This document shows positions 17,624 to 26,493 of a stretch of 64,000 nt of DNA, piece by piece. Every line of letters starts with the position of its first letter. Within the stretch, counting starts at the first letter, position 1. The stretch spans positions 1 to 64,000 of the forward strand of contig NZ_BTVP01000010.1 in the NCBI RefSeq assembly GCF_045863935.1. The letters run 5' to 3'. Source of the DNA: Parvibaculum sp045863935. GTDB lineage: Bacteria; Pseudomonadota; Alphaproteobacteria; Parvibaculales; Parvibaculaceae. The position numbers and the translations under genes were made by a program. The notes beneath the pieces are model-generated. The model searched no databases. It saw only the letters and a list, made by a program, of their open reading frames with translations, and had not been told where the DNA came from.

Positions 17624-18121
17624 TTATGTCGCGCTGGCGGGCTCTTCCGGCGTCTCGTCTTCGTCGCCCGCGCCTTCGTCACCACCCCCGGCATTCTGCT
17701 CGATCGATGCCGTCTTGTCGGAGGTGCCTGCGGAAACGGCGGCAACCAGCGTCTCGTCGCCGGAGGCCGCCACCAGAGCCTGCATATTCGTCGCTGCCGT
17801 CGGATTTGTAAGCGCGATCACAGCGATCGCGGCGCCAAGGCCCCGCCCCAGCGCAATCTTGAGATCGCTGTTGGCCGGAAGGCCTGCGGCAACGGCGACG
17901 ATCGCCTGCGCCGCAATCTCCGGATCTTCCGAATTCGTTACATATTCCTCGATCGCGGCTTCAAGCCCGTCCGGGTCATCGGCGTACTGGACCAGCAGCG
18001 CCTCGATGTCGGCCTGGGCTCCGGCGAGATCCTGGGCCGCAGCCAGAGACGGATTGAAAGCGATCACCGCGAAGGCGAGCGCCACCGCGAATGCAAACGC
18101 CGTGGAAACGGATTTCAGCAT
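17624..18121 (-). CDS. Small Ala-rich secreted protein of unknown function
   Basis: A 165-residue exported protein with a Sec signal peptide (start MLKSVSTAFAFAVALAF, probable cleavage after NPSLAAA near residue 29). The mature part is low in Cys and aromatic residues, very rich in Ala, and ends in an acidic Gly/Glu/Asp/Pro tail (GGGDEGAGDEDETPEEP). The start at 18121 follows a strong AGGAGG; an in-frame ATG at 18157 lies upstream of that site. It lies between the Wza-like and beta-barrel genes on the same strand, so a role in export or assembly of the polymer is inferred. I do not recognise a family. Confidence 0.75.
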   Translation of the reverse strand: MLKSVSTAFAFAVALAFAVIAFNPSLAAAQDLAGAQADIEALLVQYADDPDGLEAAIEEYVTNSEDPEIAAQAIVAVAAGLPANSDLKIALGRGLGAAIAVIALTNPTAATNMQALVAASGDETLVAAVSAGTSDKTASIEQNAGGGDEGAGDEDETPEEPASAT

Positions 18122-18193
18122 GACAAAACCTCCTCGAACGCAGGAACTCACATCCATGGAGGACTGGAGGCTCCCGCTAGACTGCGCGAATAC

Positions 18194-18225
18194 ATGGTTA
18201 GCGATCGCCCCCGCCCGCTAACCAT
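18194..18225. repeat. Perfect 10-bp inverted repeat upstream of the secreted-protein gene
   Basis: ATGGTTAGCG at 18194-18203 is repeated inverted (CGCTAACCAT) at 18216-18225 with a 12-base C-rich spacer. It sits 73 bases upstream of the small secreted protein gene, within the 313-base gap 18122-18434 that has no gene. There is no U tract on either strand, so a protein-binding operator or an RNA processing hairpin is more likely than a terminator. Confidence 0.6.
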
Positions 18226-18390
18226 TGCACGTTAGTTGAAAGATAGCACAAGCACGGCGCGAGTTCGATGTACAAGCTGCCGCAGGCGCGAATTTCTGGC
18301 CATTTGACGTCGCTTTTCCACTTTGCAGTGGCCGAAATACCTCGCCTTCAAAAGTTAAAATTCGCATACGGAGTAAGGTTTTACGGTTAA

Positions 18391-18423
18391 TGACCCGGTT
18401 CGGGACAATCCGCTCCCGGGTCA
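18391..18423 (-). terminator. Terminator-like stem after the wza-like gene
   Basis: TGACCCGG at 18391-18398 pairs with CCGGGTCA at 18416-18423 across a 17-base loop, beginning 12 bases past the export-protein stop on the minus strand. The stem is followed by TTAACCGTAAAACC rather than a solid U tract, so termination would be weak or factor-dependent. Confidence 0.4.
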
Positions 18424-18434
18424 GGTACCCCGGA

Positions 18435-19112
18435 TCAGAAGAAACGCTCGGGCACCCGCAGGACATCGCCGGGCAGCACCCTGACCGCCTGGCTGGCCGG
18501 ATACTCGACCTCGTTGCCCTCGCCGCGGGTGATGTAGACCTTGCCCTGATTGGCCCGGTAGGTGTAACCGCCCGCCACCGCAACGGCGTTGAGCACCGTC
18601 ATGCTGCTGGTATAGGGATACTGACCGGGCGACGAAACCTCTCCATAGATGTAGAAGGGCCGGTAATTCATCACCTCCACGCTGACGCGCGGGCTGGTGA
18701 GATAGCCGTCCCGAAGCTTTGCCTCGACCGCATCCTCGAAGGCACTGAGTGTAAGCCCGTTGGCCCGGACCTGCCCGATGAGCGGCAACGCCACCACGCC
18801 GGAGCCGCCAACGTCGAACTCGCCTGAAAGGTCGGGCTCCCCGAAAACGATCACTCTGAGCCGGTCGCCCGAGCCAAGTTCATAGTCGATATCCGCATCA
18901 GGCGGCAGGGGCGTGTCCGCCGGCTCCGACACCGCCTGTTGAGCCACCGGCGCCGGCGCATTGGTGCGCGGCCCGTCGGTGCAAGCCGCCACCGCGACGA
19001 CCGCGAACATGACAAAAACAGCCGCTGCCTTGCGCCGCAGAGAGATCAAAATCCTTCGCCCGCAGAAATCCTCGAAGCCGTTCCTGCCGGTTTCCGCCGC
19101 AGAATGGTTCAT
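18435..19112 (-). CDS. Polysaccharide export lipoprotein (Wza/GumB-like OPX protein)
   Basis: A 225-residue export protein. The N-terminus has a lipoprotein signal ending VVAVAAC (Cys near residue 44, long basic leader). The Poly_export domain is YELGSGDRLRVIVFGEPDLS and GSGVVALPLIGQVRANGLTL. A SLBB domain follows (RPFYIYGEVSSPGQYPYTSS), with an aromatic C-terminus ERFF. It is a short GumB-type protein lacking the C-terminal transmembrane helix of E. coli Wza, so it likely needs a separate outer-membrane barrel. The ATG at 19112 follows GAAGAGG. It heads the group with the secreted, beta-barrel and autokinase genes. Confidence 0.88.
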   Translation of the reverse strand: MNHSAAETGRNGFEDFCGRRILISLRRKAAAVFVMFAVVAVAACTDGPRTNAPAPVAQQAVSEPADTPLPPDADIDYELGSGDRLRVIVFGEPDLSGEFDVGGSGVVALPLIGQVRANGLTLSAFEDAVEAKLRDGYLTSPRVSVEVMNYRPFYIYGEVSSPGQYPYTSSMTVLNAVAVAGGYTYRANQGKVYITRGEGNEVEYPASQAVRVLPGDVLRVPERFF

Positions 19113-19298
19113 CGAATAGCCCTCTTCGTCTGGTCTGCGCGCAACCGGAACCCCAAGTCCCGGGGGAGATGCATCGCGGACAAATTCAATATGCTCCACC
19201 TTTCGGGGCGAAGCGGCCTCCGCGCCCGTTTTCTACCATCAGCGCGCGCTAAAAATAGAGACGAAACGCAGAAAACGGCCAAAAATCCAACCCGCTGG

Positions 19299-20126
19299 TT
19301 AACCCGTCGCCGCAAGCGGCACCTCCGCATCGCATGTCTGCACGAAGCGATGCGACGTTCCTTCCAGCACGACAGCCGTGAGAACCCCCGTCATATAGGC
19401 GCCAGTATCCACACCGATCCTGTTCGGTTTGATGACAACTTCCTCGCGCGGCGTATGCCCATGCACGACGATCTTCCCGAACATCCTGCCGGAATCGACA
19501 AAGCCCTCGCGGATCCAGAGAAGGTCTTCCTCGATCTGACGATGGAGCGGCACGCCCGGCCGCACCCCCGCATGAACAAAGAAATAGCCTCCGAATTCGG
19601 CAGAAAGTTTTAGCGATTTCAGGAAGTTGAGGTGAGACACCGGCAGCACGTCGAGGAACCGCTCGCGCGCCTGTTCGAAGGCGGCCGGATCGTCCGTGCG
19701 CGTCAGTTCGGTAACGCCGTAGGAATGGAGCGTTTCGAGCCCGCCGTAATATTTCCATGTCTTGCCGAAGGCGGCGTCCTCCAGGAACTGGAGCATGGCC
19801 TGCTCATGGTTTCCCTTGAGGAAGACATATTCGAAGCCGGGAAGCGGCACCCCCGTCAGACGGTCGAGCACGGCTTTCGACTGGAGCCCCCGGTCGACAT
19901 AATCTCCAAGGAAAATCAAAAGGTTACGCTGAGACGGGCGAGAACGGGCATCGGCCTCGATCTGGCCGAGCAGACGCGCGAGCAGATCGTCGCGGCCATG
20001 AATGTCGCCGACGGCATAAATCCTCATGCCCTCGGGTACGGACGCGGGCTCGCCGCCTTGAAACGCACCCTTGAGCCGGTTGAGCAGTCCGCCGATCACG
20101 CGTTCCTTCCGGGCATGCCTGCGCAT
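19299..20126 (-). CDS. PPP-family metallophosphatase (Ser/Thr phosphatase type)
   Basis: A 275-residue calcineurin-like phosphoesterase with all three signature motifs: GDIHGRDD near residue 40, GDYVDRGLQSK near residue 73 and LKGNHEQAML near residue 101. A later His (VHGHTPREEV) completes the metal site. Family members remove phosphate from proteins or nucleotides. The start at 20126 follows GGAG. It is transcribed ahead of the wza-like gene with a 186-base gap. No Wzb-like low-molecular-weight tyrosine phosphatase gene is seen in the window, so it might act on the EPS tyrosine autokinase; this is inference only. Confidence 0.85.
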   Translation of the reverse strand: MRRHARKERVIGGLLNRLKGAFQGGEPASVPEGMRIYAVGDIHGRDDLLARLLGQIEADARSRPSQRNLLIFLGDYVDRGLQSKAVLDRLTGVPLPGFEYVFLKGNHEQAMLQFLEDAAFGKTWKYYGGLETLHSYGVTELTRTDDPAAFEQARERFLDVLPVSHLNFLKSLKLSAEFGGYFFVHAGVRPGVPLHRQIEEDLLWIREGFVDSGRMFGKIVVHGHTPREEVVIKPNRIGVDTGAYMTGVLTAVVLEGTSHRFVQTCDAEVPLAATG

Positions 20127-20379
20127 GCCGCTCCGTCAGTCAGCCCCCAGTGACTGAGGTTAGCCGATTGCGATGTGTAAACAAGGAGATACACCACCAC
20201 GGGGCCCGATTCCGGGCTGTCGGGATGTTTCGCCGCACCCCTTCACCCGTGCCGCGCTGCGGTGGTTACAGAGCGCCTCTTATAGAGTAGCCAGCCAATT
20301 GGGATATAAAGAGCCAAATCACTTCGGCGCCGCCCCGGAAGAGCACGGGCCGGCCCAGATGCGCCCACAGGAGCGACGC

Positions 20380-21363
20380 TTGTCCCGCACGACGAACAAC
20401 CCGACGGCCGAAGCCGGCCACCTCGCCTCCGCCAGCCGGACGCTTTCGCTCGAAATCGAGGGTCTGAAAGCGCTGCTGGCCTCGCTCGACGGTCCCTTTA
20501 TCGAGGCGGTGGAAACGCTCGGCCGCGCGGAAGGCCGCATCGTCGTGACGGGCATGGGCAAGTCCGGCCATGTCGCGCGGAAGATCGCGGCGACCCTCGC
20601 GTCCACCGGCTCGCCCTCCCAATATGTCCATCCCGGCGAGGCGAGCCATGGCGATCTCGGCATGATCACCGCGAGCGACGTGATCCTCGCGCTGTCCTGG
20701 TCCGGCGAGACGGCAGAACTCTCCAGCATCATCTCTCATGCGAAACGGTTTGCGATCCCGCTCATCGCCATGACGGCGGAAGCGGCGAGCGCGCTCGGCC
20801 GCGCGGGCGATGTCTCGCTCATCCTGCCGCGCGCGGAGGAAGCCTGCCCCAACAAGCTCGCACCCACGACCTCGACCACCATGCAGCTTGCGCTTGGCGA
20901 CGCGCTCGCGATCGCACTGCTTGAGAAGAAGGGTTTCTCGGCCAAGGACTTCAAGGTCTTCCATCCGGGCGGCAAGCTCGGCGCGATGCTCGCCCATGTC
21001 CGCGAGGTGATGCATGTCGGCGACGAGCTGCCGCTCACCGGGCCCGAGACGCCGATGTCAGAGGTGCTGCTCGTCATGTCGCAAAAGAGCCTCGGCTGCG
21101 CGGGCATCGTGGACGGGACGGGCAAGCTTGAGGGCATGATCACCGATGGCGATATCCGCCGCCATTCTTCCGTAGACCTCCTCTCGCGCAAGGCAGCCGA
21201 TGTGATGAACCCGTCGCCGAAAACGGTGGGCCCCGACATGCTTGCCTCCGAAGCGGTGAAGCTCCTCAACGAGAAGAAGATCACAAGCCTCTTCGTCGTC
21301 GAGGGCGGCAAGCCCGTCGGCGTCGTTCATATCCACGATTTCCTGAAGGCGGGCGTCATATAG
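20380..21363 (+). CDS. kdsD: Arabinose-5-phosphate isomerase (KpsF/GutQ/KdsD family)
   Basis: A 327-residue protein. The N-terminal SIS domain has VVTGMGKSGHVARKIAATLA near residues 51-70 and a catalytic-region His in YVHPGEASHGDLGM. Two C-terminal CBS domains follow (VREVMHVGDELPL and AADVMNPSPKTV starts). It interconverts ribulose-5-phosphate and arabinose-5-phosphate, the first step to Kdo for LPS core or capsule linkers. The TTG at 20380 is preferred because AGGAG lies 7 bases upstream and the product matches the usual family length; an in-frame ATG at 20359 is the alternative. It is divergent from the phosphatase gene across 253 bases that presumably hold both promoters. Confidence 0.9.
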   Translation: MSRTTNNPTAEAGHLASASRTLSLEIEGLKALLASLDGPFIEAVETLGRAEGRIVVTGMGKSGHVARKIAATLASTGSPSQYVHPGEASHGDLGMITASDVILALSWSGETAELSSIISHAKRFAIPLIAMTAEAASALGRAGDVSLILPRAEEACPNKLAPTTSTTMQLALGDALAIALLEKKGFSAKDFKVFHPGGKLGAMLAHVREVMHVGDELPLTGPETPMSEVLLVMSQKSLGCAGIVDGTGKLEGMITDGDIRRHSSVDLLSRKAADVMNPSPKTVGPDMLASEAVKLLNEKKITSLFVVEGGKPVGVVHIHDFLKAGVI

Positions 21364-21474
21364 GAGGCGGATGCGTGAGCGATCCTGAACGCGATTGCGG
21401 CCAGCCGAAATTTCGCCTGAATAGATCGCTATAATTTCAGACAGATCGGGTTTCCTGCCACCAGGGCGATCAAG

Positions 21475-22860
21475 GTGACGCTGAACGCCGAAACCGAGAG
21501 GCTCACGGCCACCGCCCGCTTCGGTCTCGGCGCATCCTCCGCCGATATCGAAGCGATGGGCGACGATCCGCGCGGCTGGCTTGCCGGCCAGGTCGACGAG
21601 GCGCCTGCCACCCCGCCGCCTGTTGCGGACGAGCTGAGGAGAGACAGCGCGCACCTCCAGCGGGAACTGGTTGCCGAGCGCGATGCGATGCGGGCGGGCG
21701 ACGAGATCGCGGCCAAGGACATCGCCCGACGATACGTACCGGTCGCCAAACGGATCGACGCGACGCTCGCGGCGCAGAAGCTCGATGTCGCAATGCGGAT
21801 GGCGGCGACGAAGACGCCTTACCGGGAACGTCTGACCGGCTTCTGGACAAATCATTTTTCCGTCTGGCCGAAGAACCGCCTGGCCCGATCCGCCGTGCCC
21901 TATTTTTCGCAAGCCGCGATCGCACCCTTCGCGACAGCACCTTTCGCGGATCTTCTTTTCTCCGCCATTCGCCATCCGGCAATGCAGATCTATCTCGACA
22001 GCATCTACTCCGTCGGCCCCAACTCTCCGGAAGGCCGCGAAAGGAGACGGGGCCTCAACGAGAACCTCGCCCGCGAGCTTCTCGAGCTGCACACGCTCGG
22101 TGTCGACGGCGGATACACACAGGGCGACGTGATTTCGCTCGCCAAGGGACTGACCGGCTGGGCCTTCCACAGTCTGATCGATGAGGAAAAGGCCTGGGAC
22201 TTCGAATTTCGCGCCGAGCGGCATGAACCCGGCCCTCTGACCCTGCTCGGGAAGACCTATCCCGACCGTGGCGTGGAGACGGCCGAACTCATGCTGCGCG
22301 ATCTGGCGCGCCACCCCGCAACCGCGCGCCATCTCGCCACGAAACTCGTCCGGCATTTCGTTGACGACAAGCCGCCCGAAAAAGCGGTGGAGAAGCTGGC
22401 GCGCGTCTATCTCGACACGGAGGGCGACCTTGCCGCGGTATCGAAGACGCTCGCCGGTCTCGACGAAGCGCGCCATTCGCTCTTTTCGAAACTGAAGCAG
22501 CCGGGCGATCTCGTCCTCTCGTCCTTCAGGGCCTTCGACATCGACATGACGCCGCAACTCGCAACGCTCGCGGCGGAGCATCAGGCGGCGATGGGCCAAC
22601 CGCCCTTCATGCCGCCCGGCCCGCAAGGCTGGTACGACACCGCCGCCGACTGGAGCGATCCGAGTTCGCTGCGCCGGCGCATCGACTGGGGCGTCGAGCT
22701 TGCGCGGCGGACCGGCGGCGACCTCGATGCGGGGGCGGCCATGGAACGGAATTTCGGCTCCCGGCTCGACCGCGACACACGGCTTGCGGTGAAGCGCGCG
22801 CCGACCCGCCGCGAGGCGGCCGCGATCCTGCTTGCCTCGCCGATATTCCAGAGGAGATGA
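21475..22860 (+). CDS. DUF1800 domain protein
   Basis: A 461-residue protein starting at GTG 21475. It has the DUF1800 landmarks: an N-terminal TATARFGLGASSADIEAMG, a central RLTGFWTNHFSVWPKNRLA and NENLARELLELHTLGVDGGY, and a C-terminal half with ATKLVRHFVDDKPP and MPPGPQGWYDTAADW. No signal peptide is evident. The biochemical role of the family is not established; it is almost always encoded next to a DUF1501 protein, as here (3-base gap). The two are assumed to work as a pair. Confidence 0.88.
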   Translation: MTLNAETERLTATARFGLGASSADIEAMGDDPRGWLAGQVDEAPATPPPVADELRRDSAHLQRELVAERDAMRAGDEIAAKDIARRYVPVAKRIDATLAAQKLDVAMRMAATKTPYRERLTGFWTNHFSVWPKNRLARSAVPYFSQAAIAPFATAPFADLLFSAIRHPAMQIYLDSIYSVGPNSPEGRERRRGLNENLARELLELHTLGVDGGYTQGDVISLAKGLTGWAFHSLIDEEKAWDFEFRAERHEPGPLTLLGKTYPDRGVETAELMLRDLARHPATARHLATKLVRHFVDDKPPEKAVEKLARVYLDTEGDLAAVSKTLAGLDEARHSLFSKLKQPGDLVLSSFRAFDIDMTPQLATLAAEHQAAMGQPPFMPPGPQGWYDTAADWSDPSSLRRRIDWGVELARRTGGDLDAGAAMERNFGSRLDRDTRLAVKRAPTRREAAAILLASPIFQRR

Positions 22861-22863
22861 GAC

Positions 22864-24048
22864 ATGGGAAGCACCTCTCTCGACCGGCGGGATTTCATGA
22901 TGCTGGCAGCGGGCGCCGCCGCCGCACCGCTTTTCGGATTGAAGGCCGCCTTCGCCGCCGGCCCCGACCGGCCATCGCTCGTCCTCGTCATTCTGCGCGG
23001 CGGCATGGACGGGCTTGCCGCGATCGGTCCTCACGGCGACCCCGGCTATCGCCGGGCAAGGACCGGCCTTGCCATCGCGCGTCCCGGCGAAGCGGATGGC
23101 TTCAACGATCTCGACGGCTTCTTCGGCCTGCATCCCGCGATGACGCAGGGACACGCGCTCTACCGGCGAGGCGAACTGATCGCGATGATCGGCGTCGCCT
23201 CCCCCTATCGCGGACGCTCGCATTTCGACGCGCAGGACATGCTCGAAAACGGGACGGCCGAGACGGCCGGCAGCACGGGCTGGCTCAACCGGGCGATGCC
23301 GGCGATGGGTCTGGACGGCATGCGCGCCATTTCCGTCGGCGGGCTCGTGCCTCTCCTGTTGCGCGGCGACGCCCCCGTCGCGTCATGGATGCCCGCCGTG
23401 GCGAAGGCGCCGGACGAGACGTTCCTTTCGCTAATGGACAGTCTCTACGCGACGGACGACATACTCGGCCCCGCCTGGCACGAGAGCCGCGCGACCGACC
23501 GCATGCTCGATATCCCGCCGCCCGGACGGCCCGACTTCGAACATGTCTGCGCCATCGCCGCGCGGATGATGAATGCGGAAAATGGTCCGCGCGTCGTCTC
23601 GCTCGAGGTCCACGGGTGGGACATGCATTCGAGTCAGGGCGCCGCGACGGGACGTCTCGAACGCCTGATGGGAGGACTGGACCGCGGGTTGGGACGCCTC
23701 GCCAGCGACCTGACGCCGGAACGCTGGAAGAAAACGGCGATCCTCGCGGTGAGCGAATTCGGCCGCACCGTGCACATGAACGGCACCGGCGGCACCGATC
23801 ACGGTACGGGCGGCGCGGCGTTTCTGCTCGGCGGCGCCGTCGACGGCGGACGCGTGCTGCATGACTGGCGCGGCCTCGAGGAGAAGTATCTCTACGAGCA
23901 GCGCGACCTTCATCCCGCGATCGATCTTCGCGCCGTCTTCAAGAGCGTCTTGCACGATCACATGAAGATCGGCAGCCGCACGCTGGAAACGAAAATCTTC
24001 CCCGACAGCAGCGGCACACCGGCGACAGGAGACCTCATCCGCGCCTGA
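22864..24048 (+). CDS. DUF1501 domain protein, Tat-exported
   Basis: A 394-residue protein. The twin-arginine signal is SLDRRDFMMLAAGAAAAPLF, cleaved after AAFAA near residue 32. The body is alkaline-phosphatase/sulfatase-like: LVLVILRGGMDGLA, then SEFGRTVHMNGTGGTDHGTG near residue 295, whose Asp/His residues resemble a metal site of that superfamily. It should fold in the cytoplasm, possibly with metal, and be exported to the periplasm. It is encoded 3 bases after the DUF1800 gene and converges on the diheme cytochrome gene with a 33-base gap. Substrate unknown. Confidence 0.88.
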   Translation: MGSTSLDRRDFMMLAAGAAAAPLFGLKAAFAAGPDRPSLVLVILRGGMDGLAAIGPHGDPGYRRARTGLAIARPGEADGFNDLDGFFGLHPAMTQGHALYRRGELIAMIGVASPYRGRSHFDAQDMLENGTAETAGSTGWLNRAMPAMGLDGMRAISVGGLVPLLLRGDAPVASWMPAVAKAPDETFLSLMDSLYATDDILGPAWHESRATDRMLDIPPPGRPDFEHVCAIAARMMNAENGPRVVSLEVHGWDMHSSQGAATGRLERLMGGLDRGLGRLASDLTPERWKKTAILAVSEFGRTVHMNGTGGTDHGTGGAAFLLGGAVDGGRVLHDWRGLEEKYLYEQRDLHPAIDLRAVFKSVLHDHMKIGSRTLETKIFPDSSGTPATGDLIRA

Positions 24049-24081
24049 TCGTGAAGCGCCGGGCACGCCTGGGCTTCCCCC

Positions 24082-25158
24082 TCACTCCATCGCGGCGATC
24101 CAGTCGCGCAGAAGCGTGACCGCGCGGGCATCGGTCAGCGAGCGGCCGAGCTCCGGCATCATGACGCCGGGCTCCGTGCTCTCCACGCGGTAGAGAAGGA
24201 TCGACGCATCGGGATCGCCCGGCACGATGTCGAAGGAGAGGTGGCCCGCGCCGCGCCCCGCCGCCACCGGACGTTTGCCGACACCAAGCGCCGAGGGGTT
24301 CTTCTCGTCCCAGGTGAGGAACAGGCCCGAATTACTGCCGGGCCCTTCGCGGCGGTGACAATGCGCGCAGTTGATGTCGAGCCAGGCGCGCGCCCTTGCA
24401 TCGAGAGGTGCCGTTTCATCGAGCCAGTCGGGAACGGAGGGCACGCTCGCCAGATCGGGCAGGCCTGCGAGGAACCCCGCATCCGCCCAGCGCGCGAGCT
24501 GGTTCTGCGGACCTTCGGGATAGGCGAAGACATGGTTGAGGTTGCGCGCCTTGGGGCCGATGGGCGCCACCTCGCCGCCGATCGCATGGCATCCCTTGCA
24601 CTGGTTCTTGTTCGGCACGGCATAGACGAAATCTTCCGCCCTTCCCTCCGGCGTCTCCACCGTCATCGGAATTTTCGCGCCCGCGATATTGAGTTCCGCA
24701 TCCGTCTGCTCGTCGTTCCAGACATAGGCCCAGGCCTGCCAGCCCTTTTCATGATGCAGCAGCACGCGTGTCTCGACGAGCTTCAACCCCCCGGGACGAT
24801 CCGCCGCCGGATAGGCGAAGGTCTTGATCAGCGCCGACCCGACGGGGAAGGCAAAAGACTCGTGCGCGTCATAAACCGCGCTCTCGCCTTTCGGTACATA
24901 GACGAAGCGGCGCTTCTCCGCGAAATCGGTGAAGAGCGGTGTCGCCGGCGCGAAAGGCAGGATGCCCGATGCCGGAACCTGGCGCGGAGCATCGGCGAAG
25001 AAGCCGAATGCCGAAAGCCTCTGCGGTGGCTTGGCGCCGAGGATCGCCTCGTCATTGACGGCGGCGGCCGCCCCCGTCATCGCGCCGAGCAGCAGCGTGC
25101 CGAGCAACACCCGCCGCAGCAACAACGAAAGGCGCGTGAGGGATCCGGTCGCCGCCAT
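24082..25158 (-). CDS. Diheme c-type cytochrome, SO_2930/HNE_0200 family
   Basis: A 358-residue periplasmic protein with an N-terminal signal segment (LLLRRVLLGTLLLGAMTGAA). Two haem-binding motifs are visible: CKGCH near residue 187 and CAHCH near residue 264, plus a Met-rich axial-ligand candidate GVMMPELG near residue 333. This matches a family of diheme proteins always paired with a beta-helix protein (TIGR03806 with TIGR03805). It probably transfers electrons in the periplasm; the reaction is unknown. The ATG at 25158 lies 5 bases past the stop of the beta-helix gene, so both are co-translated. Convergent with DUF1501. Confidence 0.88.
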   Translation of the reverse strand: MAATGSLTRLSLLLRRVLLGTLLLGAMTGAAAAVNDEAILGAKPPQRLSAFGFFADAPRQVPASGILPFAPATPLFTDFAEKRRFVYVPKGESAVYDAHESFAFPVGSALIKTFAYPAADRPGGLKLVETRVLLHHEKGWQAWAYVWNDEQTDAELNIAGAKIPMTVETPEGRAEDFVYAVPNKNQCKGCHAIGGEVAPIGPKARNLNHVFAYPEGPQNQLARWADAGFLAGLPDLASVPSVPDWLDETAPLDARARAWLDINCAHCHRREGPGSNSGLFLTWDEKNPSALGVGKRPVAAGRGAGHLSFDIVPGDPDASILLYRVESTEPGVMMPELGRSLTDARAVTLLRDWIAAME

Positions 25159-25163
25159 GATCG

Positions 25164-26399
25164 TCAGCCTTGTTCGTCCTGTGGAAGCTTCACTGCCGCG
25201 GGCTCCGGCAGGCTGCCCGCATAATTCCCGATGTCGCGATCCGGGCTCGCGCCCCAGGGCAGCAGCATGTGCGAGATCATCTTGAGGTTCGCGAATGTCG
25301 TGCCCTCGGCCTCGCTGACATAGACGCGGTTTTCCGCCGCGACCCATGTGAACCATTCGGGTATCCGCGTCACGCCGTCCCAGACGACGTCGGGCAGCGG
25401 CGCACCCGTCCGCTCGGCGATGAGGCCGCCGATTTCTCCATCGGGCGCGTTGCCGCCATCGCCATAGGTGTTGTCGTGGATGTAAACACCACGCGGCACG
25501 AACATGTAGTTGTCGTCGTCATAATCGTTCGGATAGGCCGCGACGATGACATGCACCGTCCCGTTACCCGAAAGACGGTTGCCGAAGATGTGGACGTTCC
25601 GGTTCGCCATCACCATGATGCCGGTGCCCGTTGGCACCGATCCCACGATGTTGCCTTCCGGCGCGAAGTTCGGCGTGTCGTTGTCGACCGCATCATTGTC
25701 GAAGACGCGAATGTCGTGACCGCCCTGCTGCGGAAGACCGGGCAGGTCGAAGATCAGTATGCCGCCGGTATTGTGGCGGGCCATGTTGCCGTAGACGTCG
25801 GCGCGGTAGCAGTTCTCGATCTCGATGCCGGCGACATTGTATTCGGCAAGGCTGTTGCGGACGATGATGTCCTGGCTCTGGCCGACATAGATGCCTGCAT
25901 CGGATGCGCCGCGCACCGTCACGCCCTCGATCAGTACATTGGTGGAGGAAACGGGATAGACGCCATAAGCGCCATTCTTCTCGTCTGGCCCGTTCGTCCA
26001 TTCGACGCGCAGGTTGCGGAAGGTGATCAGGTCGACCCCCTTCGACTTGATCCCGTCACCCTTCGTATCCTCGACGGCGAAATCCTCGAGCACCACGCGG
26101 TCCGAGGTTATCAGCAGGCCCTCTCCCGAGCCGGTTTGCTCCTTGAACGAGAGCACGGTCTCCCCGGCCCCCGCACCGCGGATCGTGACACCATCGGCGT
26201 CGAGGACCAGACCGTCGGTCAGGTTCCAGAGCCCGGCTTCGAGCAGGATCGTGTCGCCCTCCTCCGCCATGATCAGCGTTTCGACGAGCTTTTCCGTGCC
26301 GTCGGCCGGGCTCAGCCGGACTTCCGCCGCGTCCGCCACCCCGGCGGACAACATGCCGATCGCGAGTGCGAACGCACCCGCTGAAACAACCGAATTCAT
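25164..26399 (-). CDS. Periplasmic parallel beta-helix protein, SO_2929 family
   Basis: A 411-residue exported protein: signal peptide MNSVVSAGAFALAIGMLSAG, cleaved near VADAA. It contains parallel beta-helix (PbH1) repeats such as DGVTIRGAGAGETVLSF, DRVVLEDFAVEDTKGDGIK, VLIEGVTVRGASDAGIYVGQ and NVHIFGNRLSGNGTVHVIV, typical of carbohydrate-active or structural right-handed helices. It belongs to the family encoded next to the diheme cytochrome, and the pair is joined here by a 5-base gap. The start at 26399 follows GGGAGAC. The shared region with the divergent tetR gene carries a candidate operator. Ligand or substrate is unknown. Confidence 0.88.
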   Translation of the reverse strand: MNSVVSAGAFALAIGMLSAGVADAAEVRLSPADGTEKLVETLIMAEEGDTILLEAGLWNLTDGLVLDADGVTIRGAGAGETVLSFKEQTGSGEGLLITSDRVVLEDFAVEDTKGDGIKSKGVDLITFRNLRVEWTNGPDEKNGAYGVYPVSSTNVLIEGVTVRGASDAGIYVGQSQDIIVRNSLAEYNVAGIEIENCYRADVYGNMARHNTGGILIFDLPGLPQQGGHDIRVFDNDAVDNDTPNFAPEGNIVGSVPTGTGIMVMANRNVHIFGNRLSGNGTVHVIVAAYPNDYDDDNYMFVPRGVYIHDNTYGDGGNAPDGEIGGLIAERTGAPLPDVVWDGVTRIPEWFTWVAAENRVYVSEAEGTTFANLKMISHMLLPWGASPDRDIGNYAGSLPEPAAVKLPQDEQG

Positions 26400-26493
26400 C
26401 TGCGTCTCCCCCAATGCCGACGGCCCGGGCAATCGCTGGCCCGGCGTCATCGCAGGCAAAATGCTGCCTGCCCCCTGTTCCTGTCAACAAAAA

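Noticed and set aside
16246..19112. Exosortase / PEP-CTERM type EPS system
   Set aside because: The export gene order is reminiscent of such loci, but no exosortase gene or PEP-CTERM tail was found in the window.
21058..23223. 721-codon minus-strand frame
   Set aside because: It lies over kdsD, DUF1800 and DUF1501, all with clear family motifs; composition is shadow-like.
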